This document shows, in pieces, positions 31,335 through 43,519 of a stretch of DNA of 64,000 bases (its first letter is position 1; every line of letters begins with the position of its first letter). Origin of the DNA: Malania oleifera (Eukaryota; Streptophyta; Magnoliopsida; Santalales; Ximeniaceae); NCBI RefSeq assembly GCF_029873635.1, contig NC_080423.1:110005087-110069086 (forward strand), read 5' to 3'. The translations under genes and the position numbers were made by a program. The notes under the pieces are model-generated. The model saw nothing but the letters and a program-made list of their open reading frames with translations. It was not told the DNA's origin and ran no database searches.

Positions 31335-31406
31335 GGTTCCATGGTGTAGTGGTTAGCACTCTGGACTTTGAATCCAGCGACCTGGGTTCGACTCCCGGTG
31401 GGACCT
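31335..31406 (+). tRNA. trnQ-UUG: tRNA-Gln (anticodon TTG)
   Basis: This is a 72-base gene that folds fully. The acceptor GGTTCCA pairs with TGGGACC (one T-G pair). The D stem is GTGT/GCAC, the anticodon stem is CTGGA/TCCAG with loop CTTTGAA, and the T arm is CTGGG/CCCGG with loop TTCGACT. The anticodon is TTG at 31368-31370, read as glutamine (CAA). The discriminator base is T and there is no encoded CCA, as expected for a nuclear gene. The internal B box GGTTCGACTCC is canonical. No intron is present. It stands alone on its strand with no protein gene nearby. Confidence 0.97.
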
Positions 31407-31410
31407 TTTT
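31406..31410 (+). terminator. RNA polymerase III terminator
   Basis: A run of five T begins at the discriminator base and directly follows the tRNA-Gln acceptor stem, the normal pol III stop signal. Confidence 0.85.
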
Positions 31411-32160
31411 CACTTTTATGATAAAATACTTATTTTTCCTTAAAGTTTGGTAAAAACGCGGCCCCAGTGGAGAATTTTTGGCAGTGGCATGGTCTTAAAT
31501 AATTATTTTTTAAGTTATAAAACTCAAAACGTGGTTATGTGTATATGTGTGTATATGTATTCTCAATTTCAAGATAAAAAAATTTATGTTTGTTTAAGTT
31601 CGCTAAAGAGATGGAGTCCTCCTTTTTAAGCTTCAAAAATTTTACAAGCTTCCATGACTATTTAATTTGTGAGACATTGATAATTCTTTTTGTTAATTTA
31701 CCATCAAATAATTAAATAAAAAAGTAATTATTAACCCCTTTAATCATTGACACACATTTGATGTTTTGAATAAGAAATTTCATATCTAAGATTACTCAAT
31801 TTTTGTCAAAAAAATGTACAATGGATAATTTTATTTTATTTGTTTATTTCAAAATTTCATGTTTCTGTTTTATTTTTATTTTTTTTTTAATTTTTAAAGT
31901 TGAAAATGAATTTCTAACCATAGTTATGTCATTTTATCACTAAAATACGCAAAAATTATAAAATAATTAATTTTTTTTAATTATTCGATTATTTAGATTA
32001 TACATCTCTAATATTGTAAAGGGATTCCTTCTTTAGTGTTTTTCAAAAAAATAAAAAATAAAAAATCTCAAAGTCATAATTATTCTCTCAACTGTAATGT
32101 ACTTTAAAGTACAAAACTATGAGAAAATATAAGACATAACACATATGAACTTAAACTGAC
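31411..32160. other. A+T-rich intergenic, no gene seen
   Basis: No recognised gene or repeat. Confidence 0.5.
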
Positions 32161-32430
32161 AAATTGGGAATAAAAGTATATCGAACCTCGATCTTTGTAT
32201 CAGGGGCAGTCGACCGGCATAGGCAAAGGTCAAAGGCATTCAACCAGCCCTTGAAGGTGGTTGACCAGTGTAGTAATTAAGTCTTGTTAGAAATGGCTAC
32301 TTCTTTTTTTCTCTCTCTAACAACTAGTAAACGGTCAATCAAACTCTATAAGTGGTTGACCGATCTGACAAGTCAAAATGCTCTAACGAGTGGAGAACGA
32401 CTAGCTTTCATTTAATTACTATATACATGC
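32161..32430. repeat. Possible LTR fragment flanking the nest (left half)
   Basis: It contains several GTCGACC/GGTTGACC motifs (CAGTCGACCGG, GGTGGTTGACCAG, GTGGTTGACCGAT). Its right-hand continuation, once the inserted LTRs A and F are removed, would be 34389-34422 and then 47996-48300, where a CT-rich leader-like stretch follows. This may be one older LTR split by the nest. No ends were fixed. Confidence 0.3.
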
Positions 32431-32498
32431 TATAAGAACCCGACCCGAGGTATGTAAATTGAATAAATGAAAAAGGGTAAAAAGGTAAATTTTGTAGG

Positions 32499-32685
32499 CT
32501 TCGTCGAAGCCATTGTTCTCGTCGACGAAGGCCCTCATACTCTTTCTCTCCGAAATTCAGAGTCTCATCGATGAAGAGATACCGAATGTGTTGTAAAATA
32601 TCGGAATAGGGTTCGTCGCCGAAGGAGTTGGTTCATCGACGAAATGTATAGATTCGTCGACGAAGGCGCCATCTCGTCGACGAGG
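32499..32685 (+). promoter_or_regulatory. U3 array of TCGTCGACGA palindromes in LTR A
   Basis: Seven variants of a palindromic decamer occur in under 190 bases. Exact TCGTCGACGA is at 32519-32528, 32654-32663 and 32674-32683. Variants include TCGTCGAAGC, TCATCGATGA, TCGTCGCCGA and TCATCGACGA. Most are followed by A or G pairs (AAG, AGG). The array ends 21 bases before the TATA box. Confidence 0.85.
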
Positions 32686-32692
32686 TTGGGCG

Positions 32693-32712
32693 AGTCAAAG
32701 GGGCTATAAATA
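32693..32712 (+). promoter_or_regulatory. W-box and TATA box of LTR A
   Basis: AGTCAA at 32693-32698 is the complement of the W-box TTGACT. TATAAATA follows at 32705-32712, six bases later. A CT repeat leader starts at 32749. The same pair with the same six-base spacing is seen in LTR C (56912-56931) and LTR F (47704-47723). Confidence 0.7.
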
Positions 32713-32748
32713 TCTGTTTCATTTGCTTCTTGGCTAAGTAAGTCAAAA

Positions 32749-32810
32749 CTCTCTCTCTCTCTCTCTCTCTCTAGAACCAGCGAGATCTCTCTCTCTCTCT
32801 TTCTCTCTTT
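32749..32810 (+). repeat. CT-repeat leader of LTR A
   Basis: Two CT runs (32749-32772 and 32787-32810) are separated by AGAACCAGCGAGAT. They lie about 40 bases downstream of the TATA box and so probably form the 5' end of the transcript. Confidence 0.8.
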
Positions 32811-33421
32811 GATTCTTCGCTGTTTGTCGTTTGATTCGACGATCCGACGTTACTGCGTAGATCAGGGGAGGAATATCTTTGAGAATAGTGGATCGAAAGG
32901 TCGTTTCGGGGATTTTCAAGTTTTGACCCAAAATCGAGATAAGGGTCCGATTTCAATTTCATTTCGGAATAAGTGTAGTAGTAAGAATTGTAAGGAAGTA
33001 TTGTTCTTGGTTGTTTAGGTTTTGGTGTCTCGATTTGTAGTTTTGGAGTCGCAGAGTTCGTAGTTTGGTATTCGAGAAAAGGTAAAGGGATTCTGTTTAT
33101 ATCAGTCTATTTTCGAAATTGGGGTCGGTAAACCTATAGTTTACGACCGTATGTACATTTTGACTACTTATTTGAGAAAATCTATCAGGTGAAAATGCGG
33201 ATTTTCGGGTTACAGTTTTCTGGAAAATTTGGGGGTTTTGGGTATCATCTCTATTTTTTTTGGGAAATCGTATGTTGTATTAAAACAGTAGTATTGAGAT
33301 GACCGTACCCATATTTGTATTAAATTGTATTCTTGAACTGAAAACGATATGATTTGTTGTATACCAAATAAGTGTGGAATGGATGGTTGTTTGTAAAATG
33401 TTCCAGGTTTTTTGTAAAATC

Positions 33422-33595
33422 AACTAGTGGGGGCTAATTACCGTATGCTGACAAGTATATGGACATGAGTTCCAAAATTGTTTTAGATTTTGTAAATCAA
33501 CTAGTGGCGGCTAATTACCGTACGCTAAATCAACTAATGGCAGCTAATTACCGTACGCTGACGCCATGTCTCGGCTAATTACCGTGGGCGAGAGT
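33422..33595 (+). repeat. Minisatellite GGCTAATTACCGTACGCTGA in LTR A
   Basis: Four copies of GGCTAATTACCGTxxGCTGA or shorter forms occur near 33433, 33509, 33541 and 33573, with AATCAACTAGTGG between some of them. LTR C carries the complement (ACGGTAGTTAGCC) in a regular array. Confidence 0.8.
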
Positions 33596-34687
33596 GTCCG
33601 GCTATATATCCAAGGGTATGAAATATTGCCTGTTCTTTTCGGTTGGTCACTGATGGGTGTGCGCTACACCATAGTGGCAACGGTATCGTTGTGGGGCTTC
33701 GGTTATCATAGGTTATCGGGTGCTCGTATTGACAACGTTATTGCTGCGAGACTTTGGTTATCGCAGGGTAATTGGGTGCTTTGTGTGACGACACTAACCA
33801 TATGTTTGGGTATCGTATATACTAGAACGGATTTGTGAAAAATATTGGAACTGTATTGAAATGTATTGAACTGTATCGTACTATATTGTGTTGTGTTATG
33901 TTTTATGCTGAAATAACACTCGTATGCCACACACTGATATAACCTGCTTTCTTCCTTACCGAGAGGTGTCTCACCCCGAATATACAACTGCTTTTTAGGT
34001 CCTTCGGGTAGCCGAAACTAGCATCCTAGCGTCCGGAAGCGAGGGTGTCGGTTAGCTACGTTCAGTACCTATGTAGGTACGAGTTTTGTAACCGAGTTGT
34101 TAGTGTTGGGTTTGGTAGACACCCAGGGTATGTATTGTATTTTGGGATGTATATTTCTAGTTATGTATATACTCTGGTATGGTATGATGTATGTATAGAA
34201 AGAACATTTTTTGTTGCATATTTGATGAGTATGGATATGTATGTGTATGTGTAAAGGATTTATGTATACCCCACGGGGTCGGACCCTCATTCAGTATTAT
34301 ATCGTATATGTTTAATTGATACATAGAGAGGTTAGGTTACTATATTCACACCTAAGACCCACTTGTGGGTTTGGGGCTTGACACATGCCCTCGTAAATAT
34401 GAAGAACACTAGAGAAACTATATGTAACGCCCCGGTCCTTATACAAACCCAGAGTGCTACTACACCTATGTAATATTTGTATCTGATAAGCATATATAAA
34501 CAATCCGCCCTAAATAGGGACAAGTGGGTGTATCTCATACATATCTGTATTCATGCACAACAGAAAACATAAACATTCTCATTTGGGATTCTATTAGACA
34601 TATACTAAAGTTCTATCTGTATTTTTCCGTACATAAGATCCATACTTAAAACATAAATTGTATTACATCCCCTTTACACTGCACCAA

Positions 34688-36680
34688 TATAACGACCCAA
34701 AGAATAATGATAATTAAATAATAAAGAGGGAGGGAAATGAAAACAGAAACATAAGGAGGCAGTAGACTTCGTCAACGACATTGCATTTTGGATATAATAA
34801 CCCAAGAAATTTTCTAAGCACTCGTCGACGAACACAGGGATCTCGTCAACGAGGGTTCTTCAGGATCTCGTCGACGAGGTCCCGTCTCGTCGACGAGAAG
34901 ATACTGAGAGAGGATTTTTGGGAAATCTGAAATTTGTTGACGAGGGTGCAGATTCGACGATGAAATTTCTACAGGACTCGTCGACGAGGTGACGTGGCTC
35001 GTCGATGAATCCCACAGTATAAATAGCCCTAAACTTGGTTTAATCACAGAAATCCAACATAATTCTTCCTCTCTCTCTCTCTCTCACCTACGACCTCTCC
35101 TCCATCTCACTTCGATTTTGGCCTCGTCAGTCGCCAGATCAATGATCTAAGGCCACCACGACGCTCCTAGAAAAGTTCTCTCCAAGTTTGCCGGGGCAGA
35201 TCATCGGTGGAATCAATTTGAATTTCTTCCCAGAATCAGGGTAAGACCTTATATTCAATTTTTGGCCTTCTGACAGTTGTAAGAAATGATGGAGGCAGAG
35301 AAATAATGATATTTTTTTTTTGTGAATGTTGTTTTCAGGGTGTTAAGTAGGAAGCCCTGCGGGTGTTAGACCAGTATACCATAGGGGGCTTTCCAATAGT
35401 CAAGTAAGGGAAACATGCTATGCTAGGCAACCATATATGATTTCAGTACAAATTATATGCTTGTATTAACTTATTATTCAAACTATATATACAGTTTTCA
35501 GAGCCTGGTAATATTAATATTTATTGGTATGGTTTGAGTAAATAACAGAAACAATACTATATTTATAGAATTTGTGAATATCAAGTTTATAATTATTAAC
35601 AAAAATACCATAATATTTGCATGTTTATAGAATGACGAATTTTTCAGTGTACAGTATACTTAGAAGTATGCATTTTCAGTAATTACAGAATAACATGTTT
35701 ATCAATATCATAACGCCCCAATAAACATATATTCAGATAGCAGTTCAGTTATACAGAAAACAGATTTCCAGTTAGTTTATTTAAAATTTTAGATAGATTC
35801 TATGGGGTTATGGTTATTTTAGAAACCACCGTAAAAATAGTATATTATAGATATCAGCTACTTATATAGTATCAGACCCTGATGGATCAGACAGTAGAGC
35901 ACAGTACCATAACTACAGATATTCAGTTTAAAGTGCAACCACTTTACTTAGATAGTAAGTGGTATGAGGTCGATCGTGCCCACGTCGGGATAGGCTCTCC
36001 ATTAGATATGGATGAGGGGCCGATCAGAATGTCGAAGTTCAGTTGACTTACCCTGGTCGGCCAATTAGGATAGGTCCCACCTTCAGGACGCACAACCCTG
36101 TCATGAGGGGTTAAATCATGACAAACAACCATTTAGGGAAATTTCTTAGATATTATGAGTACTATCAGACTTTCAGAAATAGCAGTATTAATATGAAAAG
36201 TAATTTCATACAGATTGACATGTTCAGTTATGTAGTTAATGGTTTTATTATACGTTATGTAATATTAGTATTTTTTTTAGATTCAATTATTCATATTATT
36301 CTAAAAACCAAACTATAGCTCAATAGCCACACCTTAGTAATAACATGTTTCGTCTTACTGAGCATTGGCTCATCTCAGTGTTGAATTTTTTTTCAGGTGA
36401 ACCAGCTAGGTGAGCGGAGCAGACTCGCAGGTAGAGGTGCTGTTGTACTGCCCTTTTTGAGAGTGAGTATTATTTTTGGGTGGCATGTATTATAAACCCT
36501 TGGTATCTGTAACGGTAGTTTTCGAGAGAACATCGATGTTTGTATATTATGGGATGATTTGATACTCTGGTATTGTATTATGTTTGGTTTTATTTTATAT
36601 GATTGACCTTCTACTGTTTAGGTTAATGATTGAATTTAAAACTAGGGGAAAAGATTTTATTTTAGTAGCAGGTCGTTTCA
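34688..36680 (+). mobile_element. LTR D1 (family 2), inserted in LTR F
   Basis: It starts TATAACGACCCAAAGAATAA and ends GGTCGTTTCA, matching LTR D2 and element B's LTR in layout. It contains a U3 array (34771-35010), TATAAATA at 35018-35025, a CT run at 35070-35087 and a late TGTCATGAGGGGTTAAATC block also found in D2. No coding region is present. The flanks ACCAA and ACTAG do not match, so it may be a solo LTR with an eroded duplication or a recombination product. Confidence 0.75.
34771..35010 (+). promoter_or_regulatory. U3 array of TCGTCGACGA palindromes in LTR D1
   Basis: Eight or nine variants occur, including exact TCGTCGACGA in the contexts CACTCGTCGACGAACAC, GATCTCGTCGACGAGG, GTCTCGTCGACGAGAAG and GGACTCGTCGACGAGG, plus TCGTCAACGA and TCGTCGATGA forms. 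The last unit is about 8 bases from the TATA box. Confidence 0.85.
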
Positions 36681-39104
36681 ACTAGGCTAACAACCTAGTA
36701 TTGATACAAAAACTTACGTATGCTAATAAGACTATACGCGCCAAAGTCCCTTTAGAAGAACTAGGACCGACGTCCTGTAAGACATGAAACAAAGGTTGTA
36801 AGATTGGGGTGAAATACTTCTTACTAGGGTGGAAGATACTACATCAGCACGTGACTCCATGAGTTTATTCCAATGAAAATCAGTTGCACATTATCACATT
36901 CACAGTACAGTACTTTACCAGATATATAAACATAATACAACATCATCACAAGCGAGAGTCCCCGAGTTTCGGGTAGGGTACAGGCCCATACACTGTACGA
37001 TTCCCTCCATACGGTACTCAACCCTATGACTTTACCCATTTTAGTTTTTAAATTATGTATAAGAAAATTTAGGACAATGACCAGCTTTGGAACTTTCAAA
37101 AATATGCCTAATTACCCCGTGGTACAGGTCATGCACTGATAACTTTGATAGAGCCCTGTTTATGCAAGCACTATCAAGCATCACAGATATAGTCCGGCTG
37201 CCCCACCTGGTCTATTATTTCACCAGTGGCCCCATACACTCCTGCAAGCCAACTATCTCGATACCCACATTGATTCACATGTGTGGTAGCACTATACCTC
37301 ATTCAAATACAAAACCGTGCCTCAAGCTATTTAAAGTCTCAGATAATTTGGAGTGTCTTTCAACTCCTTTAGTGACAAGTTGTGCTCCCAATCAATCATA
37401 TATATAATTTACAATAAAACATAACAACTTGTGCAATTCCAGTATTTTCACAATCGTAATCATGCAATCTTTCATGCATTCATTTTTTCTGTCAAATAGT
37501 GGTGTTAACTAGCACAAAATGCTCTTGGTTCAACCCTTTTTACATTTTAAGCTAGGTGATTAATCGACACCTATTTTTCACATTTTCAGATAACAGAATG
37601 GATTCCAGTTCTCACAGTTCATTTTCAAATATAACAGTTTAGTATGTTCCACTTCATATCATATGTCACGCTCATTTCGTCAAAATTCACTATAAACAAT
37701 GTATAATTCAAAAAATATCATTTGGATTGCAAACATGGGTATCAAGCAGTTCCTACTGTAGTTTTAAAACAAAAAAAAGTAGTTTTGGAAAGTTTGGAGT
37801 TCATATAATAAAACCCCTATTTTTTTCCAAAAATCATGAAACTGTAAAATCGTAAGAAACAACATTTATACCCAATAAAATTTTGCAGATAAGCAATCAA
37901 AATGTGTATAATGGAATAAGCCATCTTTCTAGCGGTTCAGTTTTCTAAAAAAATATTGATGTAAAAAAATCCCCTTACCTTAATCCCGAAAACAAAAATA
38001 CGAATGGATCGGTCCAAAACAACAACTCGAGATCCCCGAAACCTAAAAACCGAAGAACATTACTTCACTATAATCTCGATTACTACATAACTACCAAATC
38101 GAAAATGAAATCAGATGTCACGACCTACTCGTTTTTCCATATATTTTTTTAATAATAATAATATCAACGTCATACATCCCAGCACAGCTGGTCACCATCC
38201 ACCTAGACCCATGGGTACCAGGAATTTAACAGAATAAATAGCAGAAGCCTAAGCAACAGAAAGTGTATAATCATAAGCATCTCACCATAACATGCATTAC
38301 AATATACCAGAGTCACTATACCACCATATTTCTATATATATACATCCCAAAAATCATATCTACGGACATTTCCCACAAAATCTAACTATCCCTACAAAAA
38401 CTAACCCTTCGTAGAGGGCAGACAAACAACACTAGCTTAGCGAGGCTTTTCCTGCTCTCCTATTTGGGGCTCTTGAAAAGTTTACAAGATTTAGGGGTGA
38501 GACACCTCTCAGTAAGGGAAATAAACTAATACTAGTGTGTGGCAACATGAGTATTCTATGTTCTATATATATCATATATAACATATTCAGTACTATTTAT
38601 CAAATCTGGGAAAACATATGTATATCAAAACATGGCAGAACATACTGCATTTCATAAGCATATCTCATCTCATATTATAATAATAATAACATAAAACATT
38701 CCTAGTAGGTTAGCTGGTTGTTGTCATGTATTACCCCCACATGACTGGGTTGTGTGACCTGAAAGTGGGACTTGACAATGGTTGGCCAACCACTGTCAAG
38801 TCAAACAGTAGTCTGTAGGTTCGATGGTTTTGCCAGACCTGGTCCATATACCAGGGGCGATCACAGCACACTTCTTTAATAACCACATCGACCATCCAAT
38901 CTCACACCACTCCATATAGTGGCGTTAACACAGATATCATGATCACGAAGACCATGGACACATAGCAATGGTACCGTGCAAGTGCTAGCCTAGACCAAGC
39001 CAACTAGGTTTTGATATCATATACATATACTAAAATCGTGATACATGAATATCTCATATCATTAATTATCAAATCAATCATATCATTTACACATATACGT
39101 ATAT

Positions 39105-39325
39105 CATGAAAATCATCGGCCCGTACGCCGGTATTACACATTTTATCATAACTCGTCCCGTACGCTGGCAAATCATAGCACAGCCTATACGCTAGTAAAT
39201 CACATCACATAGCACGGCCCGTACACCGGCAAATCATAGCACAGCCCGTACGCTGGAAAATCACATCCACATAGCACGGCCTGTACGCCGGCAAACATAT
39301 CATAAAAATCTTGGCCCGTACGCCA
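39105..39325 (-). repeat. GTACG-core minisatellite in B 3' LTR, seven units
   Basis: Units of about 28-35 bases have the plus-strand core GGCCCGTACGCCGGCAAATC and variants (CCTATACGCTAG, CCCGTACACCGG, CCTGTACGCCGG). The 5' LTR has about five units. Confidence 0.8.
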
Positions 39326-39866
39326 ATTTTCCATCATAAAATTTCGTATCATCCACATTCCCAGAAAACAGTATTTCACAACATTTTTACTCATGCCACA
39401 CAAATGGATTTTCACATATTCAACATACGATCATTTTCACAGTATTTTACAAATATAAATCATATATATATAAATATATTTATTTTTCCTAAGATGCTAT
39501 GTATACATATACACGCATTTTCTCAAAATGAAACTAGCTTAATTTATCCCCTTACCTGATTCCTGCAAAGCCCCTAAGAAAATCTTCACTGCACCCGCAG
39601 GGTTCCCAACTCAACAACCCTAGAAACGAAAACTCCCAATATTAAACTTCAATATTTCTACGTGCATAACACTTCTTATAACTATCGTTAAGTCAAATTT
39701 GGCTTAAAAAACCTTACCTCAACTTAGGGATGATTTCCAACTTCATTATCCCAGCGATTCGCTCCAGAAAACTCGTAGAGAACTTCGCCAGGAGCGTCGT
39801 GGTAGCTTCAAATCTTCGATCCGGTGAGAAACGAGCCCAAAATCGAAGAGAAAGAGGGAGAAAACC

Positions 39867-39904
<38 letters not shown>

Positions 39905-39958
39905 ATAGCTTCTTTAGAAAGTTAAAATCTGAACTTCCATATTTATAGAACAGGGGAT

Positions 39959-40190
39959 TTCGTTGACGAGACACGTCACCTCATCGGCGAGTCCTTCATT
40001 AAATTCGTCGACAAAATTTAGGCTGCCCCAGAACCTCTTTCCATATTTTCTCGTCGACGAAGCCCTATGTTCGTTAACGAATTTTCTTATGCACTCATCG
40101 ACGAGGCCCTGTATTCGTCGATGAGTCCTGACAATTTCCTTAAAATTATGGTTATCCCCCAAAATGCAATGTCGTCGACGAAGTCTACGA
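39959..40190 (-). promoter_or_regulatory. U3 palindrome array in B 3' LTR
   Basis: Variants of TCGTCGACGA occur about eight times. Exact or near-exact cores lie near 40050, 40120 and 40173, with TCGTTGACGA, TCGTTAACGA, TCATCGACGA and TCGTCGATGA forms. The element-sense TATA box lies about 11 bases from the nearest unit. Confidence 0.85.
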
Positions 40191-40262
40191 CCTCCTTTTG
40201 TTTCCGATTTCCATTTCCCTTCCTTTTATTATTAAAATCTTATTATTCTTCGTGTCACTACA

Positions 40263-40273
40263 TTCTCCCCTCC
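40263..40273 (-). promoter_or_regulatory. Polypurine tract of element B
   Basis: In element sense it is GGAGGGGAGAA, directly followed by the LTR start TGTAGTG. It primes plus-strand DNA synthesis in this class of element. Confidence 0.9.
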
Positions 40274-40509
40274 TTATAAAATTTCGTCCTTGAAATTTAC
40301 TATTCGTATAATTCATCATCCCTTAGGCAAAATGGTCTACTTATTTCATTACTTACCCTCACTTTTGGCGGAGGAATACCGTGGTTACATTCCGAGTCTT
40401 GGGAGATTACATATACACAAGAAAATTTTCCCAACACTAAAATGCTACACTAATTAAACCATTACATGTACCTGCAAAAAGACAACTTCTTAACCACTTA
40501 CATTTTATC

Positions 40510-40980
40510 CAATCAACCTTCTTGGAATAGATGCGGGTACCTCTGCTTCATTTGATCCTCGGACTCCCAAGAAGCCTCTTCTACCGCATGATTCCTCCAC
40601 AAAACTTTTACCTAAGGAATCTTTTTGTTACGTAACTCCTGCACTTTCCTATCCAAAATCTGTACTGGTACCTTTTCATACCCCAGTGAATCACTAAGCT
40701 CCAACTCATCGTAACTGATGATATGAGAAGGATCTGGGACGTATTTCCTTAACATAGCAACATGGAATACATCGTGGATCCTGGATAACACAGGTGGTAA
40801 AGCTAGCCTGTAGGCTATCGATTCCACTTTATCTAGAATCTCAAATGGACTGATAAACCTAGGACTAAGTTTATCCTTCTTCCCAAATCGCATAACCCCT
40901 TTTATCGGAGCTATCTTAAAAAACACATGATTGCCCACATCAAATTCCAGATTCCTGCGGCAATGGTTGGTATAACTCTT
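40510..40980 (-). pseudogene. Element B integrase C-terminus and chromodomain-like tail
   Basis: The frame 40938..40612 reads GNHVFFKIAPIKGVMRFGKK, then KLSPRFISPFEILDKV and RIHDVFHVAMLRKYVPDPSH. After a stop, it resumes with VKVLWRNHAVEEASWE, the chromodomain-like tail seen in plant chromoviruses. That tail is thought to steer integration to particular chromatin. One stop separates the two parts. Confidence 0.85.
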
Positions 40981-41850
40981 TTGTTAGCTCTGAGCTACAC
41001 TGATCTTGTCCTTGATAAGCTGAACTTTATCACACGCTTGCTGCATAAGCTCTGGCCCCACTCCTCGCCGCTCGCCCACTTCATCCCAAAATAAAGGAGA
41101 TTGACATCTCCTACCGTACAGAGCCTCAAATGGTGCAATGCCAATGCTGGACTGATAACTGTTATTGTACGCAAACTCTACCAGCGGCATGAATTGAGTC
41201 CAACTACCCCCAAAGTCTAATATACACGCTCGGAGCATATCCTCTAGTATCTGTATCGTCCTCTCAGTCTGCCCGTATGACTGAGGATGGAATGCCGTAC
41301 TAAACGATAATTGAGACCCCATAGCCTCCTGAAAACTTCTCCAAAATCGTGATGTGAATCGTGGGTCTCAATCTGACACAATAGATACAGGCACCCCATG
41401 AGAACGAACTATCTCCTGAATGTAAATCTCCGCTAAACAGCTGAGGGAGTAGCTGATCTTGATAGGAATAAAGTGGGCGGTCTTCGTCAAATAGTCAATA
41501 ATCACCTAGATGGCATTCTGGCCATGTAACGCCGTCGGCAGTCCTGACACGAAGTCCATATATATATATAATCCCACTTCCACTCTGGGATAAATAACGG
41601 TTGCAACTGCCCGGCCAGCCTCTGGTGCTCAGCCTTTACCTACTGGCACGTCAGACACTGAGCTACATACTCGACGATCTCTCTCTTTATACCACTCCGC
41701 CAGTTGACTCTCGTAGATCTCTGTACATCTTTGTACTACCAGGATGAATCGTATACAAAGATCTGTGGGCCTCCTCTAGAATGGTCTTCCTAATCTCAAT
41801 ATCAGTAAGAACGCATAATCTGGAACGGAACCTCAAAGCTCTGTCATCTG
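40981..41850 (-). pseudogene. Element B integrase (broken)
   Basis: The last block (41322..40984) reads STAFHPQSYGQTERTIQILE, carrying the third catalytic acid (E), then MPLVEFAYNNSYQSSIG and a GRRCQSPLFWDEVG block. Upstream, in other frames, are the zinc-binding HRSLYTIHPGSTKMY and CLTCQ, and the first two acids in YMDFVSGLP and VSDxDPRFTSRFW. A frameshift at the RESTGGVV stretch and several stops destroy it. Confidence 0.85.
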
Positions 41851-41869
41851 CAATATTGAAATCCTCCCC

Positions 41870-42541
41870 CTAACCCATCTGTACTCTGTTTATCACCTCT
41901 GCTAACTCTCGATCTTCCCTCTGGGCGGCTTTAATTCTCTCCTGCAAAGTAGGCTGTACCACTAGGTTGACAATACATACTGGGAGATCACTCTCTACTA
42001 ACTCTATGCCGAGTCTCTCCAAAACCATCATGATCGGATGCTGGATCCCTATAGCTGCCAACACTGGCTCCCTGGATTTCCTGCTCAATGCATCAGCTAC
42101 CACATTCGCTTTCCCCAGGTGATAACTGATGGTACAATCAAAATCCTTAATCAGCTCCAACCACCTTCTCTACCTCATATTTAGTTCCTTCTGCGTGAAG
42201 AAATACTTTAAGCTCTTGTAGTCGGAGAAATTCTCACACTGCTTGCCATACAGGTAATGCATCCAAATTTTCAGTGCGTGTACCACTGCAGCCAATTCAA
42301 GATCATGTGTAGGGTAGTTCTTCTCATATTCTTTTAACTGCCTGGACGCATATGCCACTACCCTGCCATGCTGCATCAATACACAGTCAAGTCCTTTCAA
42401 GGGATCATCACTGTAGATAGTATAACCTTCACCCCCAGATGGGATGATCAATATAGGCGCTGTGACTAATCTCTGCTTCAGCTCCTGAAAACTCTGCTCA
42501 CAGCTATCATCCCATTCAAATCTGACATTCTTCCTCGTCAA
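41870..42541 (-). pseudogene. Element B RNase H
   Basis: The block reads [55 protein letters not shown] and [11 protein letters not shown] stop falls between 42170 and 42160, then KDFDCTISYHLGKANVVADA, LSRKS follows. The first catalytic motif reads SDDPLKG where SDASLKG is usual, with the Asp retained. The TDHKSL motif is changed to SDYKSL. Probably inactive. Confidence 0.85.
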
Positions 42542-42599
42542 TCATGTCAAAGGTCCTGATAGGGCTGAGAATCCCTTAACGAAACGGCGATAATAGCTA

Positions 42600-43519
42600 G
42601 TTAGCCCCAAGAAACTCCTAATCTCCTAGACATTTCTCGGTCTAACCCAATTCACTACCGCCTCAATCTTGCTAGGATCCACAGAAATACCATCTCCAGA
42701 TATAACATGCCCTAAGAACACGACCTTCTCCAGCCAAAATTCACATTTACTAAACTTGGCGTACAACTTCTTTTCCTGAAGTGTCTGCAAAACCTGCCTC
42801 AAGTGTGTCTGATGCTCCTCATAGCTCCTCGAATAGACCAGTACATCATCAATAAAAACAACAACAAACTGGTCTAGGTATCGGTGGAAGACTCCGTTCA
42901 TCAAGTCCATAAATATCGCAGGAGCATTCGTCAATCCAAACGGCATAACGAGAAACTCGTAATTCCCGTACCGGGTCTTGAAGGCCATCTTCGAGACGTC
43001 TTCTGCTTTCACCTTCACCTGATGGTATCCGAATCTGAGGTCAATCTTCGAATACACTCGTGTACCTTGGAGCTGGTCAAACAAATCGTCGATACGGGGT
43101 AGAGGATACTTGTTCTTGATTGTTACTTTATTAATTTCCTTGTAGTCTATACACATCCTCATAGTCCCGTATTTTTTCTTCACAAATAAGACTGGTGCTC
43201 CCCACAGAGACACACTGGGTCGTATGAAGCCCTCATCAAGAAGATCTTGCAACTGATTTTTCAATTCTGCCAACTCTACTGGCGCCATTCGATAAGGTAC
43301 TTTGGAAATAGGCGTTGTACCTGGAAGTAGATCAATAAGAAAGTCTACCTCACGATCAGGTGGTAAGTCTGGTAACTCATCTGGAAAAACATCTGTAAAC
43401 TCCTTTACTACAGGCGTGCTAGCAAGTTTCAATTCATTCTCTGTCATCTCCTTTACAACCGCCACAAATCCCTGACAACCACTCAGAAGTAATCTTCTGG
43501 CCTGAATAGCTGAAACTAA
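42600..43519 (-). pseudogene. Element B reverse transcriptase
   Basis: A 279-codon open block (43465..42626) holds all main RT motifs: [91 protein letters not shown] and the catalytic FIDDVLVYS with both Asp present (about residues 206-207). Changes such as LRFGYHQ for LRSGYHQ are seen. A stop ends the block at RPRNV, before the expected RSFLGL region. Confidence 0.9.

Larger units (their letters stand above)
32431..34383 (+). mobile_element. Solo LTR A (Ty3/gypsy type, family 1)
   Basis: It is flanked by a perfect 5-base duplication CATGC (32426-32430 and 34384-34388). The element is 1,953 bases, begins TATAAGAACCCGACCC (first G of the usual TG lost) and ends GGGGCTTGACA. No internal coding region is present, so it is a solo LTR left by recombination between two LTRs. 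It resembles LTR C and LTR F in its start, end, U3 array, TATA/CT leader and GTACG minisatellite, and is in plus orientation. Confidence 0.9.
38116..40262 (-). repeat. 3' LTR of element B
   Basis: In element sense it runs from TGTAGTGACACG at 40262 to GGTCGTGACA at 38116. It carries the U3 palindrome array (39959-40190), TATAAATA (complement at 39940-39947), a CT leader (39873-39902) and a GTACG minisatellite (39105-39325). Confidence 0.95.

Noticed and set aside
31335-31406. Chloroplast or mitochondrial origin of the tRNA gene
   Set aside because: The sequence pattern GGTTCCATGG with this T arm is the cytosolic plant type, and no other organelle sequence adjoins it.
34688-36680. A target-site duplication around LTR D1
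   Set aside because: The five bases at each side (ACCAA and ACTAG) do not match. I keep the LTR call but not the duplication.
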